The notes beneath the pieces were generated by a model. The model was not told where the DNA came from. It searched no databases and saw only the letters and a list, made by a program, of their open reading frames with translations. Of a stretch of 64,000 nt of DNA, positions 28,955-40,801 are shown in pieces. Source of the stretch: Lysobacter daejeonensis GH1-9 (GTDB taxonomy: Bacteria > Pseudomonadota > Gammaproteobacteria > Xanthomonadales > Xanthomonadaceae); contig NZ_AVPU01000011.1 in the NCBI RefSeq assembly GCF_000768355.1, forward strand, positions 1 to 64,000, written 5' to 3'. The translations under genes and the position numbers were made by a program. The number at the start of each line of letters is the position of its first letter. Position 1 is the first letter of the stretch.

Positions 28955-29886
28955 GCGCCGCGCTGGTCGCTACGGCGGCACTGCTGGCGGACGCGGGCCT
29001 TGGCGAGCCGCAGCGGCTGCACCCGCTGGTGGGCTTCGGTCGGTGGGCGGGTGCGGTCGAGCGCGCGTTGCACGCGGATCGGCACATGGCGGGCGTGATT
29101 GCCTGGTGTGTAGCCGTGCTACCGGTGGTGTGTCTGGTCGGCTGGACGTTGCATGCGGTCAGTGCACGCTCACCGGGTCTGGCCTTGGCCATGTCGGCCG
29201 TTGTGCTGTACCTGGCCGTGGGCCATCGCAGTCTGTCGGACCACGCGCAGCCAATTGCATCCGCACTGGAGTCGCAGGATCTGCCGGCGGCGCGCACCGC
29301 GGTGGGGCGCGTGGTCAGTCGCGATACCGCGGCCCTGGATGCGACCCAAGTCGCGGGCGCCGCCACGGAATCGGTGCTGGAAAACGGTTGCGATGCGGTG
29401 TTCGGCGCCCTGTTCTGGTTCGTGCTGCTCGGCGCGCCGGGTGCGGTGCTGTATCGCCTGGCCAATACCCTCGATGCGATGTGGGGCTACCGCACGCCGC
29501 GCTACGCGCGATTCGGGTGGGCCGCCGCACGCATCGACGACGTGCTGAACTACGTGCCGGCCCGTCTGACGGCGGTTGCCTATGCCGTGTGTGGCGATGC
29601 GCGGCGAGCATGGCACTGCTGGAGAACCCAGGGACACACATGGAAGAGCCCGAACGCCGGCCCGGTGATGGCCGCCGGTGCGGGCGCGATCAGTGTCCGT
29701 CTGGGCGGAGCGGCGCCTTACCACGGCAACTGGTCGGAACGCCCGGTTCTGGGCGAAGGCGCGACGCCCGATGTGGCCTCCATCCGCGCCGCCCTGCGCC
29801 TCGTGCGACGAGGCGTGTTCGTGTGGCTGGCCGTGCTGTGGCTTGGCGCAGCGATACTCGCATGGATGGGGAGTGCGCATGCTTGA
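28951..29886 (+). CDS. cbiB: Adenosylcobinamide-phosphate synthase
   Basis: A 311-residue CbiB/CobD integral membrane enzyme that attaches the aminopropanol (phosphate) arm to adenosylcobyric acid. It shows LLADAGLGEPQRLHPLVGFGRW near the start, the VSRDTAALD and AATESVLENGCDAVFGALFW motifs, NTLDAMWGYRTPRYARFGWAAARIDDVLNYVPARLTA, and NAGPVMAAGAGA, with several membrane helices. It starts inside the cobB stop (ATGA) and overlaps the next gene by eight bases. The symbol cobD is used for the same function in the Pseudomonas nomenclature. Confidence 0.95.
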   Translation: MSAALVATAALLADAGLGEPQRLHPLVGFGRWAGAVERALHADRHMAGVIAWCVAVLPVVCLVGWTLHAVSARSPGLALAMSAVVLYLAVGHRSLSDHAQPIASALESQDLPAARTAVGRVVSRDTAALDATQVAGAATESVLENGCDAVFGALFWFVLLGAPGAVLYRLANTLDAMWGYRTPRYARFGWAAARIDDVLNYVPARLTAVAYAVCGDARRAWHCWRTQGHTWKSPNAGPVMAAGAGAISVRLGGAAPYHGNWSERPVLGEGATPDVASIRAALRLVRRGVFVWLAVLWLGAAILAWMGSAHA

Positions 29887-30862
29887 GCATGGCGGGCGCT
29901 TGCTGCGCGCGGCGCGACGGTACGGCATCCCGCTGTCCCGGTGGCTCGACCTGTCCACCGGCGTCAATCCGGACAGCTGGCCGGTACCGGCGATCCCACC
30001 GCGCGCCTGGCATCGGTTGCCGGAAGACGATGACGGGTTGGTTGAGGCCGCGTGCCGCTACTACGGCGCGCGCTACGTGCTGCCGGTGGCGGGATCGCAG
30101 GCGGCGATCCAGGCTTTGCCCCTGCTGCGGCCGCACTCGCGGGTGGGCGTTCTTGCCCCCGGCTACGCCGAACATGCTCATGCCTGGGCGCGAGCCGGGC
30201 ACGCGGTCGAGCGCCTGCCCCCAAGTGAGCTCCTGGATCAGCAGGCGCGCTTCGACGTGATCGTCCTGATCCATCCGAACAATCCCGCTGGCGATACATT
30301 CGAGCGCGAGCGGCTGCTGTGCCTGCGCGACGCCCTTGCGATTCGTGGAGGCTGGCTCGTGGTGGATGAGGCGTTCATGGATGCGACTCCCGAGGCAAGC
30401 CTGTGTGCCGACACCGGAGATGAGGGTTTGATCGTGTTGCGTTCGGTCGGCAAGTTCTTCGGACTTGCAGGTGCGCGTGCCGGCTTCGTGTGCGCGTCGC
30501 CCGCACTTCTGCGGGCGCTGCGGGCGGCGCTGGGACCGTGGACGCTGGCCGGTCCGACCCGCCACGTGGTGCAACGGGCGTTTGCGGATGTCCAATGGCA
30601 GGCCGAGGCACGTGTACGGCTCAGTCAGCGCAGCGCACGTCTCGCCGCGATGCTCGGATCGCACGGGCTGACGCCCACTGCCGGCTCGGCCTTCTTCCAA
30701 TGGTGCTGCGACCCGCGCGCCGCGCGACTGCATGAAGCGCTGGCAGCGAAGGGCATCCTCGTCCGGCTTTTCGACGAACCGGCCAGCCTGCGCTTTGGTC
30801 TGCCATGCGACGACGCGGATTTCAAGCGCTTGGGCCGCGGCCTTGCGGAGGTATGCGCATGA
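29879..30862 (+). CDS. cobC: Threonine-phosphate decarboxylase (CobC/CobD type)
   Basis: A 327-residue PLP enzyme of aminotransferase fold I that provides the (R)-1-aminopropan-2-ol phosphate arm from threonine phosphate. The N-terminal [23 protein letters not shown] and VVDEAFMD motifs and the PLP-lysine segment [16 protein letters not shown] are typical. The chosen ATG (29879) overlaps cbiB by eight bases; the frame opens further upstream but inside cbiB. The stop overlaps cobQ (ATGA). In Pseudomonas nomenclature this is cobC, in Salmonella cobD. Confidence 0.93.
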   Translation: MLEHGGRLLRAARRYGIPLSRWLDLSTGVNPDSWPVPAIPPRAWHRLPEDDDGLVEAACRYYGARYVLPVAGSQAAIQALPLLRPHSRVGVLAPGYAEHAHAWARAGHAVERLPPSELLDQQARFDVIVLIHPNNPAGDTFERERLLCLRDALAIRGGWLVVDEAFMDATPEASLCADTGDEGLIVLRSVGKFFGLAGARAGFVCASPALLRALRAALGPWTLAGPTRHVVQRAFADVQWQAEARVRLSQRSARLAAMLGSHGLTPTAGSAFFQWCCDPRAARLHEALAAKGILVRLFDEPASLRFGLPCDDADFKRLGRGLAEVCA

Positions 30863-32376
30863 GCGCGCACGTGTTGATGGTGCAGGGCTGCACGTCCGAT
30901 GCCGGCAAGAGCGCGCTGGTCACCGCCCTATGCCGCTGGGCGCGTCGCCGCGGCGCGCGCGTGGCGCCCTTCAAGCCGCAGAACATGGCGTTGAATTCGG
31001 CGGTGACCGTCGATGGCGGCGAGATCGGTCGCGCACAGGCAGTGCAGGCGCAGGCCTGCGGCGTGCCGCCCCACACCGACTTCAATCCGGTGCTGCTCAA
31101 GCCCAACACCGATACGGGCGCACAGGTGATCGTGCACGGGCACGCCGTGGGCAACATGGACGCGGTCGGTTACCACGACTACAAGCGCGTGGCGATGGAG
31201 GCAGTGTTGGCCTCGCACGCGCGGCTGGCCGCGGCGCACGACGTGTTGCTGGTGGAGGGCGCGGGCAGCCCGGCGGAAATCAACCTGCGCGACCGCGACA
31301 TCGCCAACATGGGCTACGCCGAGGCCGTGGATTGTCCCGTGCTGCTGGTGGCGGACATCGATCGCGGCGGTGTGTTCGCGCATCTGGTCGGCACGCTTGC
31401 GTTGCTGTCCCCGAGCGAGCGAGCACGCGTGGTGGGCTTCGTCATCAACCGCTTCCGTGGCGATCTCGCGCTGCTGCAACCCGGCCTGGACTGGCTGGAG
31501 CGCGAGACGGGAAAGCCGGTGCTGGGCGTGCTGCCCTATCTGCATGGGCTGCATCTGGAAGCGGAAGATGCGCTCCCGCGAACCGCCGATGCGGCGGCCA
31601 ATGGCATGCTGCGCGTGGTGGTGCCCGCGCTGCCTCGCATCAGCAACCACACCGACTTCGACGCGTTGCGCACCCATCCACAAGTGCACCTGCAATTCGT
31701 GGGCCCCGGACAGGTGCCGCCGCCGGCCGACCTGATCGTGCTGCCGGGATCCAAGTCCACACGCGCCGACCTGGCTTGGCTGCGTACCCACGGCTGGGAG
31801 GCCGCGATCGCCCGCCACCTGCGGTACGGCGGCAAGGTGCTCGGCATCTGCGGCGGATTCCAGATGCTGGGTCGCGCGGTGCACGACCTGCACGGGCTGG
31901 AAGGCCCCGCGGGCAGCAGCGTCGGCCTGGGGTGGCTGGACGTCGAAACCACGTTGGCACCGCACAAGCAGCTGCATACCGTGCAGGGCCGTCTCGCGCT
32001 GGGTGACACCGTGTCGCCTGACGACGTCCACGCTCCGACATCTGCCGCTGGCGTGCCGATCCGCGGCTACGAAATCCACTGCGGCGTGACCACCGGCGCC
32101 GGACTCGCCATGCCGTCCGTGCGCCTGGACGACGGTCGCATGGACGGTGCTTGTGCCGCCGACGGCCAGGTGGTGGGCACCTATCTGCATGGCTTGTTCG
32201 ACGCGCCCGAGGCACTGTCGGCATGGCTGCGCTGGGCGGGGTTGCACGACGCTGCGCCATTGGACCTGCCGGTCCTGCGCGACGCCAGCATCGACCGCCT
32301 GGCCGACGCCGTGGAGCAACACCTCGATACCCACCGACTCGCCACGCTCATGGGACTTCACGCATGCACACCCTGA
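30859..32376 (+). CDS. cobQ: Cobyric acid synthase
   Basis: A 505-residue CobQ/CbiP amidotransferase that performs the b, d, e and g side-chain amidations. The N-terminal synthetase domain starts [23 protein letters not shown] with a P-loop, then [15 protein letters not shown] and [21 protein letters not shown]. The C-terminal glutaminase domain has the Cys nucleophile in [11 protein letters not shown] and the catalytic His region GTYLHGLF. The start overlaps the previous stop as ATGA; an ATG two codons earlier is also possible. It overlaps cobU by 13 bases. Confidence 0.96.
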   Translation: MSAHVLMVQGCTSDAGKSALVTALCRWARRRGARVAPFKPQNMALNSAVTVDGGEIGRAQAVQAQACGVPPHTDFNPVLLKPNTDTGAQVIVHGHAVGNMDAVGYHDYKRVAMEAVLASHARLAAAHDVLLVEGAGSPAEINLRDRDIANMGYAEAVDCPVLLVADIDRGGVFAHLVGTLALLSPSERARVVGFVINRFRGDLALLQPGLDWLERETGKPVLGVLPYLHGLHLEAEDALPRTADAAANGMLRVVVPALPRISNHTDFDALRTHPQVHLQFVGPGQVPPPADLIVLPGSKSTRADLAWLRTHGWEAAIARHLRYGGKVLGICGGFQMLGRAVHDLHGLEGPAGSSVGLGWLDVETTLAPHKQLHTVQGRLALGDTVSPDDVHAPTSAAGVPIRGYEIHCGVTTGAGLAMPSVRLDDGRMDGACAADGQVVGTYLHGLFDAPEALSAWLRWAGLHDAAPLDLPVLRDASIDRLADAVEQHLDTHRLATLMGLHACTP

Positions 32377-32885
32377 TCCTTGGCGGCGCCCGCTCCGGCA
32401 AGAGCGCGCTGGCCGAACGTCTGGCGACGGCCTCCGGACGTGAGGTCACCTACATCGCCACCTCGCAGCCCGGCGATGCCGAAATGGCGGCCCGCATCGC
32501 CCACCACCGGGCACGCCGCCCGGCGGAGTGGGGGTGCGTGGAGGAGCCGCTGGCCCTGGCGTCCACCCTGCGCCTGCACGCGCGTGACGACCGGGTGCTG
32601 CTCGTCGATTGCCTCACCCTGTGGCTCAGCAACCTGCTTGGCGACGTCGATCCCACCCGCTTCATCGCCGAGCGCGATGCGTTGTTGGCCACCTTGCCCA
32701 CGCTGCCTGGTGAGGTGCTGTTCGTCAGCAACGAAGTCGGCCTGGGCATCGTGCCGATGGGCGAGCTGACCCGGCGTTTCGTCGACGAGGCCGGTCGCCT
32801 GCACCAGTCGCTCGCCGCGCAGTGCGATCGCGTGCTGTTTGTCGCGGCAGGCCTGCCGCTCACCCTGAAGGGAGCTCCCGCATGA
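32364..32885 (+). CDS. cobU: Adenosylcobinamide kinase / phosphate guanylyltransferase
   Basis: A 173-residue bifunctional CobU/CobP enzyme that phosphorylates adenosylcobinamide and adds GMP. The P-loop is [41 protein letters not shown] includes the guanylated His region, and [14 protein letters not shown] and [25 protein letters not shown] are family signatures. The start lies inside cobQ and the stop overlaps cobT, so translation is coupled on both sides. Normal length. Confidence 0.95.
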   Translation: MHTLILGGARSGKSALAERLATASGREVTYIATSQPGDAEMAARIAHHRARRPAEWGCVEEPLALASTLRLHARDDRVLLVDCLTLWLSNLLGDVDPTRFIAERDALLATLPTLPGEVLFVSNEVGLGIVPMGELTRRFVDEAGRLHQSLAAQCDRVLFVAAGLPLTLKGAPA

Positions 32886-33946
32886 CCTTGCACTGGCCGG
32901 AGGCCGCCTGCGCGGCACCCGATTCCAACTTCGCCGAGGCGGCCCGCGCGCGCCAGGGCATGCTGACCAAGCCGCCGGGTTCGCTCGGTGGGTTGGAGGC
33001 TGCCGCCATCCAGCTGGCGGAGTTGCAGCACAGCGCGGAGCCCGCGGTGGATCGGGTGTGGATCAGCGTGTTCGCCGGCGACCATGGCGTCGCGGCCGAA
33101 GGCGTGTCCGCATTCCCGCAGGCGGTGACCGGGGAGATGGTGCGCAATTTCGCCACGGGCGGCGCGGCGATCAGCGTGCTGGCACGCGAGTTGGGGGCCA
33201 CGCTCGACGTGGTCAACCTCGGCACGGTCAACGACCCGGGCGACATCCCCGGCGTAACGCGCCGCATCATCGCGCCGTGCACGGCCAACCTGTGCGAAGC
33301 GCCGGCGATGACGCCCGAGCAACTGGACGTTGCGTTGGCGGCCGGCGCGGCCAGCGTCGCGCAGGCCCGCGCGGCAGGCGCGCAGTTGTTCATCGGCGGC
33401 GAAATGGGCATCGCCAACACCACGGCTGCGACCGCGCTGGCATGCGCGCTGCTGCGCGTCGCGCCAATCGAGTTGGCAGGTGCAGGCACTGGCTTGGACG
33501 ACGCAGGCATCGCGCGCAAGGTGGCGGTGGTCGAGCGGGCGCTGGCACTTCACCGCGACGTGGGCGCCATGGATGACCCGGCGGCCTCGCGCGAGTACCT
33601 GCGCCGCCTTGGCGGCTTCGAGATCGCGGCGCTCACCGGTGCCTTTGTCGCCGCGGCGCAGGCGGGCTTGCCCGTGTTGGTCGACGGGTTCATCACCACC
33701 GCCGCCGCTCTGGCGGCAGTGCGTATCAACCCGGGTGCGCGCGCGTGGCTGCTGTTCGGCCACCGCTCGCACGAGCGTGGTCACGGCCGCCTGCTCGAGG
33801 CGCTGGACGCCCAACCCCTGCTGCACCTTGGCCTGCGTCTTGGCGAAGCCAGCGGCGCCGCCACCGCGGTGCCGGTGCTGCGCGTGGCATGCGCCCTGCA
33901 CAACCGCATGGCCACCTTCGCGCAGGCCGGGGTCTCCACCGCATGA
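32882..33946 (+). CDS. cobT: Nicotinate-nucleotide-dimethylbenzimidazole phosphoribosyltransferase
   Basis: A 354-residue CobT that makes alpha-ribazole phosphate by activating the lower-ligand base. It has the motifs [51 protein letters not shown] and [14 protein letters not shown]; near the C-terminus [10 protein letters not shown] contains the expected catalytic Glu. It begins at an ATGA overlap with cobU and ends at an ATGA overlap with the phosphatase gene. Length matches the family (about 350). Confidence 0.96.
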   Translation: MTLHWPEAACAAPDSNFAEAARARQGMLTKPPGSLGGLEAAAIQLAELQHSAEPAVDRVWISVFAGDHGVAAEGVSAFPQAVTGEMVRNFATGGAAISVLARELGATLDVVNLGTVNDPGDIPGVTRRIIAPCTANLCEAPAMTPEQLDVALAAGAASVAQARAAGAQLFIGGEMGIANTTAATALACALLRVAPIELAGAGTGLDDAGIARKVAVVERALALHRDVGAMDDPAASREYLRRLGGFEIAALTGAFVAAAQAGLPVLVDGFITTAAALAAVRINPGARAWLLFGHRSHERGHGRLLEALDAQPLLHLGLRLGEASGAATAVPVLRVACALHNRMATFAQAGVSTA

Positions 33947-34548
33947 GCGGCTTCGCATTCGACCTGCTGCGCCATGGCGACACCGGACAGCGCAGTTACC
34001 GCGGCCAACTCGACGATCCGCTCACCGACGAAGGCTGGGGCCAACTGCGTGCGGCCGTCGCCGGGCAGCGCTGGGATCGCATCGTGTCCTCGTCGCTGTC
34101 GCGTTGCGCCACGTTCGCCGCGGAACTGGCGGACGCGCATGGCGTGCCGTTGCAGCTGGACGCACGCCTGGCCGAGTACCACTTTGGCCACTGGCAAGGC
34201 GTGCCGATTGAAACCCTGGCCGAGGAACAGGGTGATGCGCTGGGCCGTTTCTGGGCCGATCCCGTGGCGTATCCCCCGCCGGGCGCGGAGTCCTTCCACG
34301 CGTTCGCGCTGCGGTTGTCGCAGGTGCTGGATGCGGCGCAGGGGCGTGCCGATGAACGCGTGCTGGTGGTGACACACGGAGGCGCGATCCGCCTGCTGCG
34401 CTGTCTGGTGGAGGGCCGCAGTTACGGCGACATGGCGGGCATCGACGTGCCGCACGCCTCGCTTCATCGCCTGCCGTGGCCGCCCGCGGTCCGGGTGCTG
34501 CCTCCCCGCCCAACCTTGGCGCGCACCGAGGCGGTCACTCCATGGTGA
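33943..34548 (+). CDS. Histidine phosphatase, probable alpha-ribazole phosphatase
   Basis: A 201-residue member of the histidine phosphatase (phosphoglycerate-mutase-like) superfamily. The catalytic motif is LLRHGDTGQ near residue 10, with a C-terminal [12 protein letters not shown] holding the second His, and [17 protein letters not shown] between. Its place between cobT and cobS in the B12 operon makes alpha-ribazole-5'-phosphate (or cobalamin-5'-phosphate) the likely substrate, the role of Salmonella CobC. I leave the symbol empty because cobC is used for a different enzyme in this annotation. Confidence 0.88.
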   Translation: MSGFAFDLLRHGDTGQRSYRGQLDDPLTDEGWGQLRAAVAGQRWDRIVSSSLSRCATFAAELADAHGVPLQLDARLAEYHFGHWQGVPIETLAEEQGDALGRFWADPVAYPPPGAESFHAFALRLSQVLDAAQGRADERVLVVTHGGAIRLLRCLVEGRSYGDMAGIDVPHASLHRLPWPPAVRVLPPRPTLARTEAVTPW

Positions 34549-35273
34549 AACCGCTGCTGGTCGCCCTCGGTTTCCTGACCCGGCTGCCGGTACCGTCGGG
34601 TGTGTTTGACGATGCCCGTGCGCAGGCCCGTTCACTGGCCTGCTATCCGCTGGTGGGCGCGATCCTCGGTGGCCTGCTGGTCGGCTTGGCGAGCCTGTTG
34701 CACGGGGTGCCGCCATTGCTGGTCGCCGCGTTGTTGCTGACGTGGTGGGTGGCCAGCACCGGCGCCCTGCATCTGGATGGCCTGGCGGACAGCGCCGATG
34801 CGTGGGTCGGTGGCCTCGGCGACCGCGAACGCACGCTCTCCATCATGAAGGATCCACGCAGCGGACCGATGGCGGTTGCCGCGGTCGTGCTGCTGTTGCT
34901 GCTCAAGTTCGCGGCGCTGGCCAGCCTGCCGGCCAGTGCCTGGGGCGGCCTGCTGCTTGCGCCGTTGCTGGGGCGGGCCGCGCTGACCCTGGCGTTTCTG
35001 ACCACACCCTACGCCCGCGCCCAAGGGCTGGGCACTGGCCTGCGCGCCGCGCCGCGCGCGCTCAGCGCGGCCGCGGTGCTGCTGGCGGCGGGCGTCGCCA
35101 TCGCGTTTGGCCAGGCCGGCTTGGTGGCCCTGGTGGCTGCCATCGTGGTGTTCCTGCTATGGCGCCGCGCCTGCATGCAGCGGCTGGGCGGGTTCACCGG
35201 TGACACGGCCGGGGCGCTGGCCGAATGCGTGGAAGCTGCGGTGCTGGTCGCCTGGGTGGCCAGCGTCGGTTGA
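34542..35273 (+). CDS. cobS: Cobalamin (5'-phosphate) synthase
   Basis: A 243-residue inner-membrane enzyme that joins adenosylcobinamide-GDP with alpha-ribazole (phosphate), the last step of the nucleotide loop. It has five to seven hydrophobic helices, the N-terminal FLTRLPVP, and the Asp-rich active site HLDGLADSADAWVGG followed by SIMKDPRSGPMAV, all typical of CobS. It overlaps the phosphatase gene by seven bases and is the last gene of the riboswitch operon; the next gene is convergent after 21 bases. Confidence 0.95.
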   Translation: MVKPLLVALGFLTRLPVPSGVFDDARAQARSLACYPLVGAILGGLLVGLASLLHGVPPLLVAALLLTWWVASTGALHLDGLADSADAWVGGLGDRERTLSIMKDPRSGPMAVAAVVLLLLLKFAALASLPASAWGGLLLAPLLGRAALTLAFLTTPYARAQGLGTGLRAAPRALSAAAVLLAAGVAIAFGQAGLVALVAAIVVFLLWRRACMQRLGGFTGDTAGALAECVEAAVLVAWVASVG

Positions 35274-35294
35274 CCCGCGTGGCTGCCCCGGCCG

Positions 35295-36998
35295 TCAGGC
35301 CACGGCGGGTGGCAGGTGATGGCTGCCGCGGTAGGGCGGGGTGGCCATCACCATCTCCGCCAGGCTGTGTGCCAACTCGCGCTCCGCAATCACTGCACCG
35401 TCGGCGCCGCGTTCCAGCAGGTGCTTCACCTCGCCATCGCTATGCGCGCGCGCCACGACGGTCAGCGCCGGGTTGATCGCGCGCAATCTCGCGATGATCT
35501 CGCCCGCCTCCAGCACGTTGGGGATGGCCAGCATCACCGTCGTCGCACGCTCGGGCGCTGCTTCGCGCAACACCTGTTCGTTGACGGCATTGCCGCGGAT
35601 GGCGGGAACGCCGTTGGCGCGCGCCCGTGCGATCAGGTCCTCGTCGGTGTCAATCACCACCACCGGCACGTTGCGGTCGGTCAGCAGGCGGCCCAGCTCG
35701 CTGCCCACCCGGCCGTAGCCGATGGAGATCACGTGGCCGGACAGGTCTTCCGGAACGCCCGGCGCGAGACGGTCGGCGCTGGCGCTGGCGGCAGCCGCCT
35801 CGCGGCTGGCCTGCAGCGCCTCGCGTGCGCGACGCCGATCCAGCCACGCAAAGATCAGCGGATTGGTGATGATCGACAACAGTGCACCGGCCAGCACCAG
35901 GTCATGGCCTTCGCGCGGCAGGATCTCCAGTTGCATGCCCAGCGCGGCGAGGATGAACGAGAACTCGCCGATCTGCGCCAGGCTGGCCGAGATCAGCAGC
36001 GCGGTCGAATGGTCCTTGCCGAAGGCTCGCACCAGCATGTAGGCGGCGGCCGACTTGCCGAACACGATGATCGCCCACACCGCCAGTACCTGCAGCGGCT
36101 GCTCGACCAGGATGGACGGATCGAACAGCATGCCCACCGAGACGAAGAACAGCACCGCGAAAGCATCGCGCAGCGGCAGGGTCTCGGTGGCCGCCTGGTG
36201 ACTGAACTCCGATTCGTTCAGCAGCATGCCGGCGAAGAACGCGCCCAACGCGAACGACACCCCGAACAACTCCGCCGAACCGAACGCCACGCCCAGCGCG
36301 ATGGCCAGCACGCACAGCGTGAACAGCTCACGCGAGCCGGTGCCCGCCACGCGCTCCAGCACCCAGGGGATCACCCGACGGCCCACCAGCAGGATCACCA
36401 GCAGGAACGCGCCGACTTTGAAGGTCGTGGTGAAGATCGCCTTCCACACCGACACCGGATCGGCCTGCTCTCCCGTCAGCAGGCCCGACAACGCGGGCAG
36501 CAGCACCAATGCCAGCACGCAGGCCAGGTCTTCGACGATCAACCAGCCAATCGCGATCTTGCCCTTGCCGGTGTCCAGCAGGCGGCGCTCTTCCAGCGCG
36601 CGCAGCAACACCACGGTGCTGGCGCACGACAACGAGATGCCGAACACGATGCCGGCCCCGTGCGACCATCCCAGCATCCGCGCCATCGCCCAGCCCAGCG
36701 TCGTGGCCACCGCGATCTGCGCCACCGCGCCGGGCAGGGCGATCGCCTTGACTGACAACAGGTCTCGCAGCGAGAAGTGCAGGCCCACGCCAAACATCAG
36801 CAGGATCACGCCGATCTCGGCCAACTGCGGCGCCAACGTCTGGTCGCCAACGAACCCCGGGGTGAACGGCCCCGCCACGATGCCCGCTATCAGGTAGCCC
36901 ACCAGCGGCGACAGGCGGAGCCGTTGCGCGAGGGTGCCAAAAATGAACGCCAGCACGAAGCCGGCCACGAGGATCGCAATCAGGGACGTATGGTGCAT
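35295..36998 (-). CDS. ybaL: YbaL-type cation:proton antiporter with TrkA-N domain
   Basis: A 567-residue CPA2-family (Kef-like) transporter. The N-terminal half has about 12 helices with LSPLVGYLIAGIVAGPFTPGFV, EIGVILLMFGVGLHFSLRDLL and IGWLIVEDL, all close to E. coli YbaL; the C-terminal NAD-binding TrkA-N domain starts GHVISIGYGRVGSELGRLL and includes IDTDEDL. Probably potassium or sodium efflux in exchange for protons; the ion is inferred. The ATG at 36998 follows GGGAG at six bases and matches the MHH- N-terminus of YbaL; the TTG at 37010 is rejected. Confidence 0.9.
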   Translation of the reverse strand: MHHTSLIAILVAGFVLAFIFGTLAQRLRLSPLVGYLIAGIVAGPFTPGFVGDQTLAPQLAEIGVILLMFGVGLHFSLRDLLSVKAIALPGAVAQIAVATTLGWAMARMLGWSHGAGIVFGISLSCASTVVLLRALEERRLLDTGKGKIAIGWLIVEDLACVLALVLLPALSGLLTGEQADPVSVWKAIFTTTFKVGAFLLVILLVGRRVIPWVLERVAGTGSRELFTLCVLAIALGVAFGSAELFGVSFALGAFFAGMLLNESEFSHQAATETLPLRDAFAVLFFVSVGMLFDPSILVEQPLQVLAVWAIIVFGKSAAAYMLVRAFGKDHSTALLISASLAQIGEFSFILAALGMQLEILPREGHDLVLAGALLSIITNPLIFAWLDRRRAREALQASREAAAASASADRLAPGVPEDLSGHVISIGYGRVGSELGRLLTDRNVPVVVIDTDEDLIARARANGVPAIRGNAVNEQVLREAAPERATTVMLAIPNVLEAGEIIARLRAINPALTVVARAHSDGEVKHLLERGADGAVIAERELAHSLAEMVMATPPYRGSHHLPPAVA

Positions 36999-37122
36999 CG
37001 GCTCTCCCAAGGCCTGGAAACAAGGGTATAGGGGCCAATCCCCGCCTCCACAACCCGGACACGGGGCAAGGGGCCCGATCCGGCAAGGTCACGCGCGCGG
37101 CCCGGACGGCAGTGTGGCCACG

Positions 37123-37128
37123 TACAAT
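37123..37128 (+). promoter_or_regulatory. -10 box directly before the ABC-F start (leaderless candidate)
   Basis: TACAAT ends six bases before the ATG at 37135, so transcription would start at or next to the start codon. There is no Shine-Dalgarno sequence. A good -35 is not evident. Confidence 0.4.
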
Positions 37129-37134
37129 GTCGCC

Positions 37135-39075
<1,941 letters not shown>

Positions 39076-39157
39076 GCCGGCGTTCCGGCCCCTTTTCGGT
39101 CCTTGTGCCAGGCTTGTGGCGGGCGCCTACACTGGCACCAACCGCTGAGGATTCGAC

Positions 39158-39718
39158 ATGACGCTTGCCCGCCTCCTGTCCCGCGCGACGTTGGTCCTGG
39201 CGACCGCCCTCGTGGCCACGCCCGGTGGTGCCAAGGAGCCGCGCATGACCCTGCACCTGAGTTCAACCGCGTTCGCGCATGAGGCGCCGATGCCGGCGCG
39301 ACTGACCTGCGATGGCGAAGACCGCTCACCCGCGCTGCAGTGGTCGGGCGTGCCCGACGGTACCCGCAGCCTGGCCCTGGTCGTAGACGACCCGGATGCC
39401 CCGGATCCGGCTGCGCCGCGGATGACCTGGGTGCATTGGGTGATCTACAACCTGCCGGCCACTGCTGCGGGGTTGGCCGAAGGCGCCTCACGGCAGTTGC
39501 CCGCAGGCACCCGCGAGGGCGTCAACGATTGGGGCCGTACAGGTTACGGCGGCCCGTGCCCGCCGGTCGGGCGCCACCGCTACTTCCACAAGCTGTACGC
39601 GCTGGACGTGGTGCTGCCGGACCTGGGCCAGCCGGACAAGGCGCGGTTGATGAAGGCGATGGAGGGTCACATCCTCGCGCACGCTGCGCTGGTTGGCACC
39701 TACCAGCGCGGGCACTGA
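39158..39718 (+). CDS. Exported YbhB/YbcL-type (PEBP-like) protein
   Basis: A 186-residue protein of the phosphatidylethanolamine-binding/Raf-kinase-inhibitor-like family. It has a signal peptide (LLSRATLVLATALVATPGGA) and then the family core: LTCDGEDRSPALQWSGVP, ALVVDDPDAPD, WVHWVIYNLPA and YGGPCPPVGRHRYFHKLYALD, the ligand-binding pocket motifs. The function of the bacterial members is unclear. A second Met (MTLHLSS, position 30) would give the cytoplasmic form found in many relatives, but the signal peptide argues for export. Confidence 0.88.
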   Translation: MTLARLLSRATLVLATALVATPGGAKEPRMTLHLSSTAFAHEAPMPARLTCDGEDRSPALQWSGVPDGTRSLALVVDDPDAPDPAAPRMTWVHWVIYNLPATAAGLAEGASRQLPAGTREGVNDWGRTGYGGPCPPVGRHRYFHKLYALDVVLPDLGQPDKARLMKAMEGHILAHAALVGTYQRGH

Positions 39719-39741
39719 CCGGTATCGGCCGGCAGGCAGCA

Positions 39742-39862
39742 CTCGCGCGCGTTCGTGCGGTGGCGGAACAAGGGCTCCAAGCGGCCTCACTCATCCGGCC
39801 CGCAAGCGCAGCGTGCGTTCGTTCGGCCACGGACCAATGGTCCGTGAGCGGCCTCACTCACC
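39742..39862. repeat. Imperfect tandem repeat with hairpin between convergent genes
   Basis: AGCGGCCTCACTCA occurs at 39780-39793 and again at 39847-39860, 67 bases apart, each preceded by a GCG(T)GCGTTCGT.CGG-like stretch, so the region looks like an old duplication. The second copy carries a perfect hairpin CACGGACC/GGTCCGTG (39828-39846, loop AAT) and overlaps the stop codon of the minus-strand SIMPL gene. No T tract is present; a termination role is possible but unproven. Confidence 0.5.
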
Positions 39863-40567
39863 CTTCAGGAAGTACTCGACCGTCGTCACAACCCGCACGG
39901 TCTTGACCTGCGGACTGCCACGGTCGCGGTCGCTGATCGACACCACGCCCTGGTTGGCGCTGCGGATGCCGCCCAGCCGCGCACCGGAGTCCTTGGCGAA
40001 CTGTTCGGCGGACTTGCGCGCGTTAGCGGTGGCTTCGGCGATCAGCGCGGGCTTCACCGCATTGAGCTGGGTGTAGTCGAAGGTGGGTTCGCTGCCGCCA
40101 CCGTCCTGGCCGCCGATCAGGATGCCCTGGCTGACCAGCTCACCCGTGCGCCGCAGTGACGCGATGGCGTCGGTCACGCGGCTGGTGCGCAAGGTGACGG
40201 TGGCGGAGTAGCGGTAACGTTCCGGCGGCCGGTTCTCGCCGTAGGCCCAGGCCCAGCGGTCCTCCAGTCGCGGCGGCGAGACCACGATTTCCTCCGGCTT
40301 GAACCCGGCCTTGGTGAAGAACTCGCGGATCGTCACGGTGTTCGCGTCCAGTTGCCGCTGCACCTGTGGCAGGTCGTTGCCGGCAACGGTGTGCGACAGC
40401 GGCCACACCACCAGATCCGCGTCGACGATCTTCTCCGCCGAACCCTTGACCGTGACGAAGCGGTCCTGGGTCTTCAGCCGCGCCATGCCCTGGGCGGCGA
40501 ACCAGCCGGCGGCCGCCAGGCCCAGCGCCAGCACGACGGCGGCCGCGAGCGAACGGGATGCAGTCAT
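39854..40567 (-). CDS. SIMPL-domain (DUF541) exported protein
   Basis: A 237-residue protein with an N-terminal membrane or signal segment (LAAAVVLALGLAAAGWFAAQG) and a single SIMPL domain: FVTVKGSAEKIVDADLVVWPL at the start and LIAEATANARKSAEQFAKDSG, IRSANQGVVSI and VVTTVEYFLKG at the end. SIMPL proteins are periplasmic or surface proteins of poorly known function, linked to oxidative stress in E. coli (YggE). The ATG at 40567 follows AAGGAGA; the open frame further upstream is not used. The stop codon lies in the tandem repeat at 39847-39860. Confidence 0.88.
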   Translation of the reverse strand: MTASRSLAAAVVLALGLAAAGWFAAQGMARLKTQDRFVTVKGSAEKIVDADLVVWPLSHTVAGNDLPQVQRQLDANTVTIREFFTKAGFKPEEIVVSPPRLEDRWAWAYGENRPPERYRYSATVTLRTSRVTDAIASLRRTGELVSQGILIGGQDGGGSEPTFDYTQLNAVKPALIAEATANARKSAEQFAKDSGARLGGIRSANQGVVSISDRDRGSPQVKTVRVVTTVEYFLKGE

Positions 40568-40801
40568 TGCGCGTCTCCTTGCGAATGTGAGCCTTGAGCA
40601 TAGCGTTGCCAGCTGAACCGTGGTCCGCCGGGACCGCGAGACCGAGGTCCTGTATCGTGCGCAGCCGACCGGGAGCCTTGATTCCGGCCCACGCGCCCGC
40701 ATTCCGCAGGGCACGGCGCGCCTCGGGCGACGCCTCCACTCCTTCCGCGGTGCGGTGCCGGCCAGGCGCGCGCACCGCCCCACGCCAACCAGTTGCACGC
40801 C

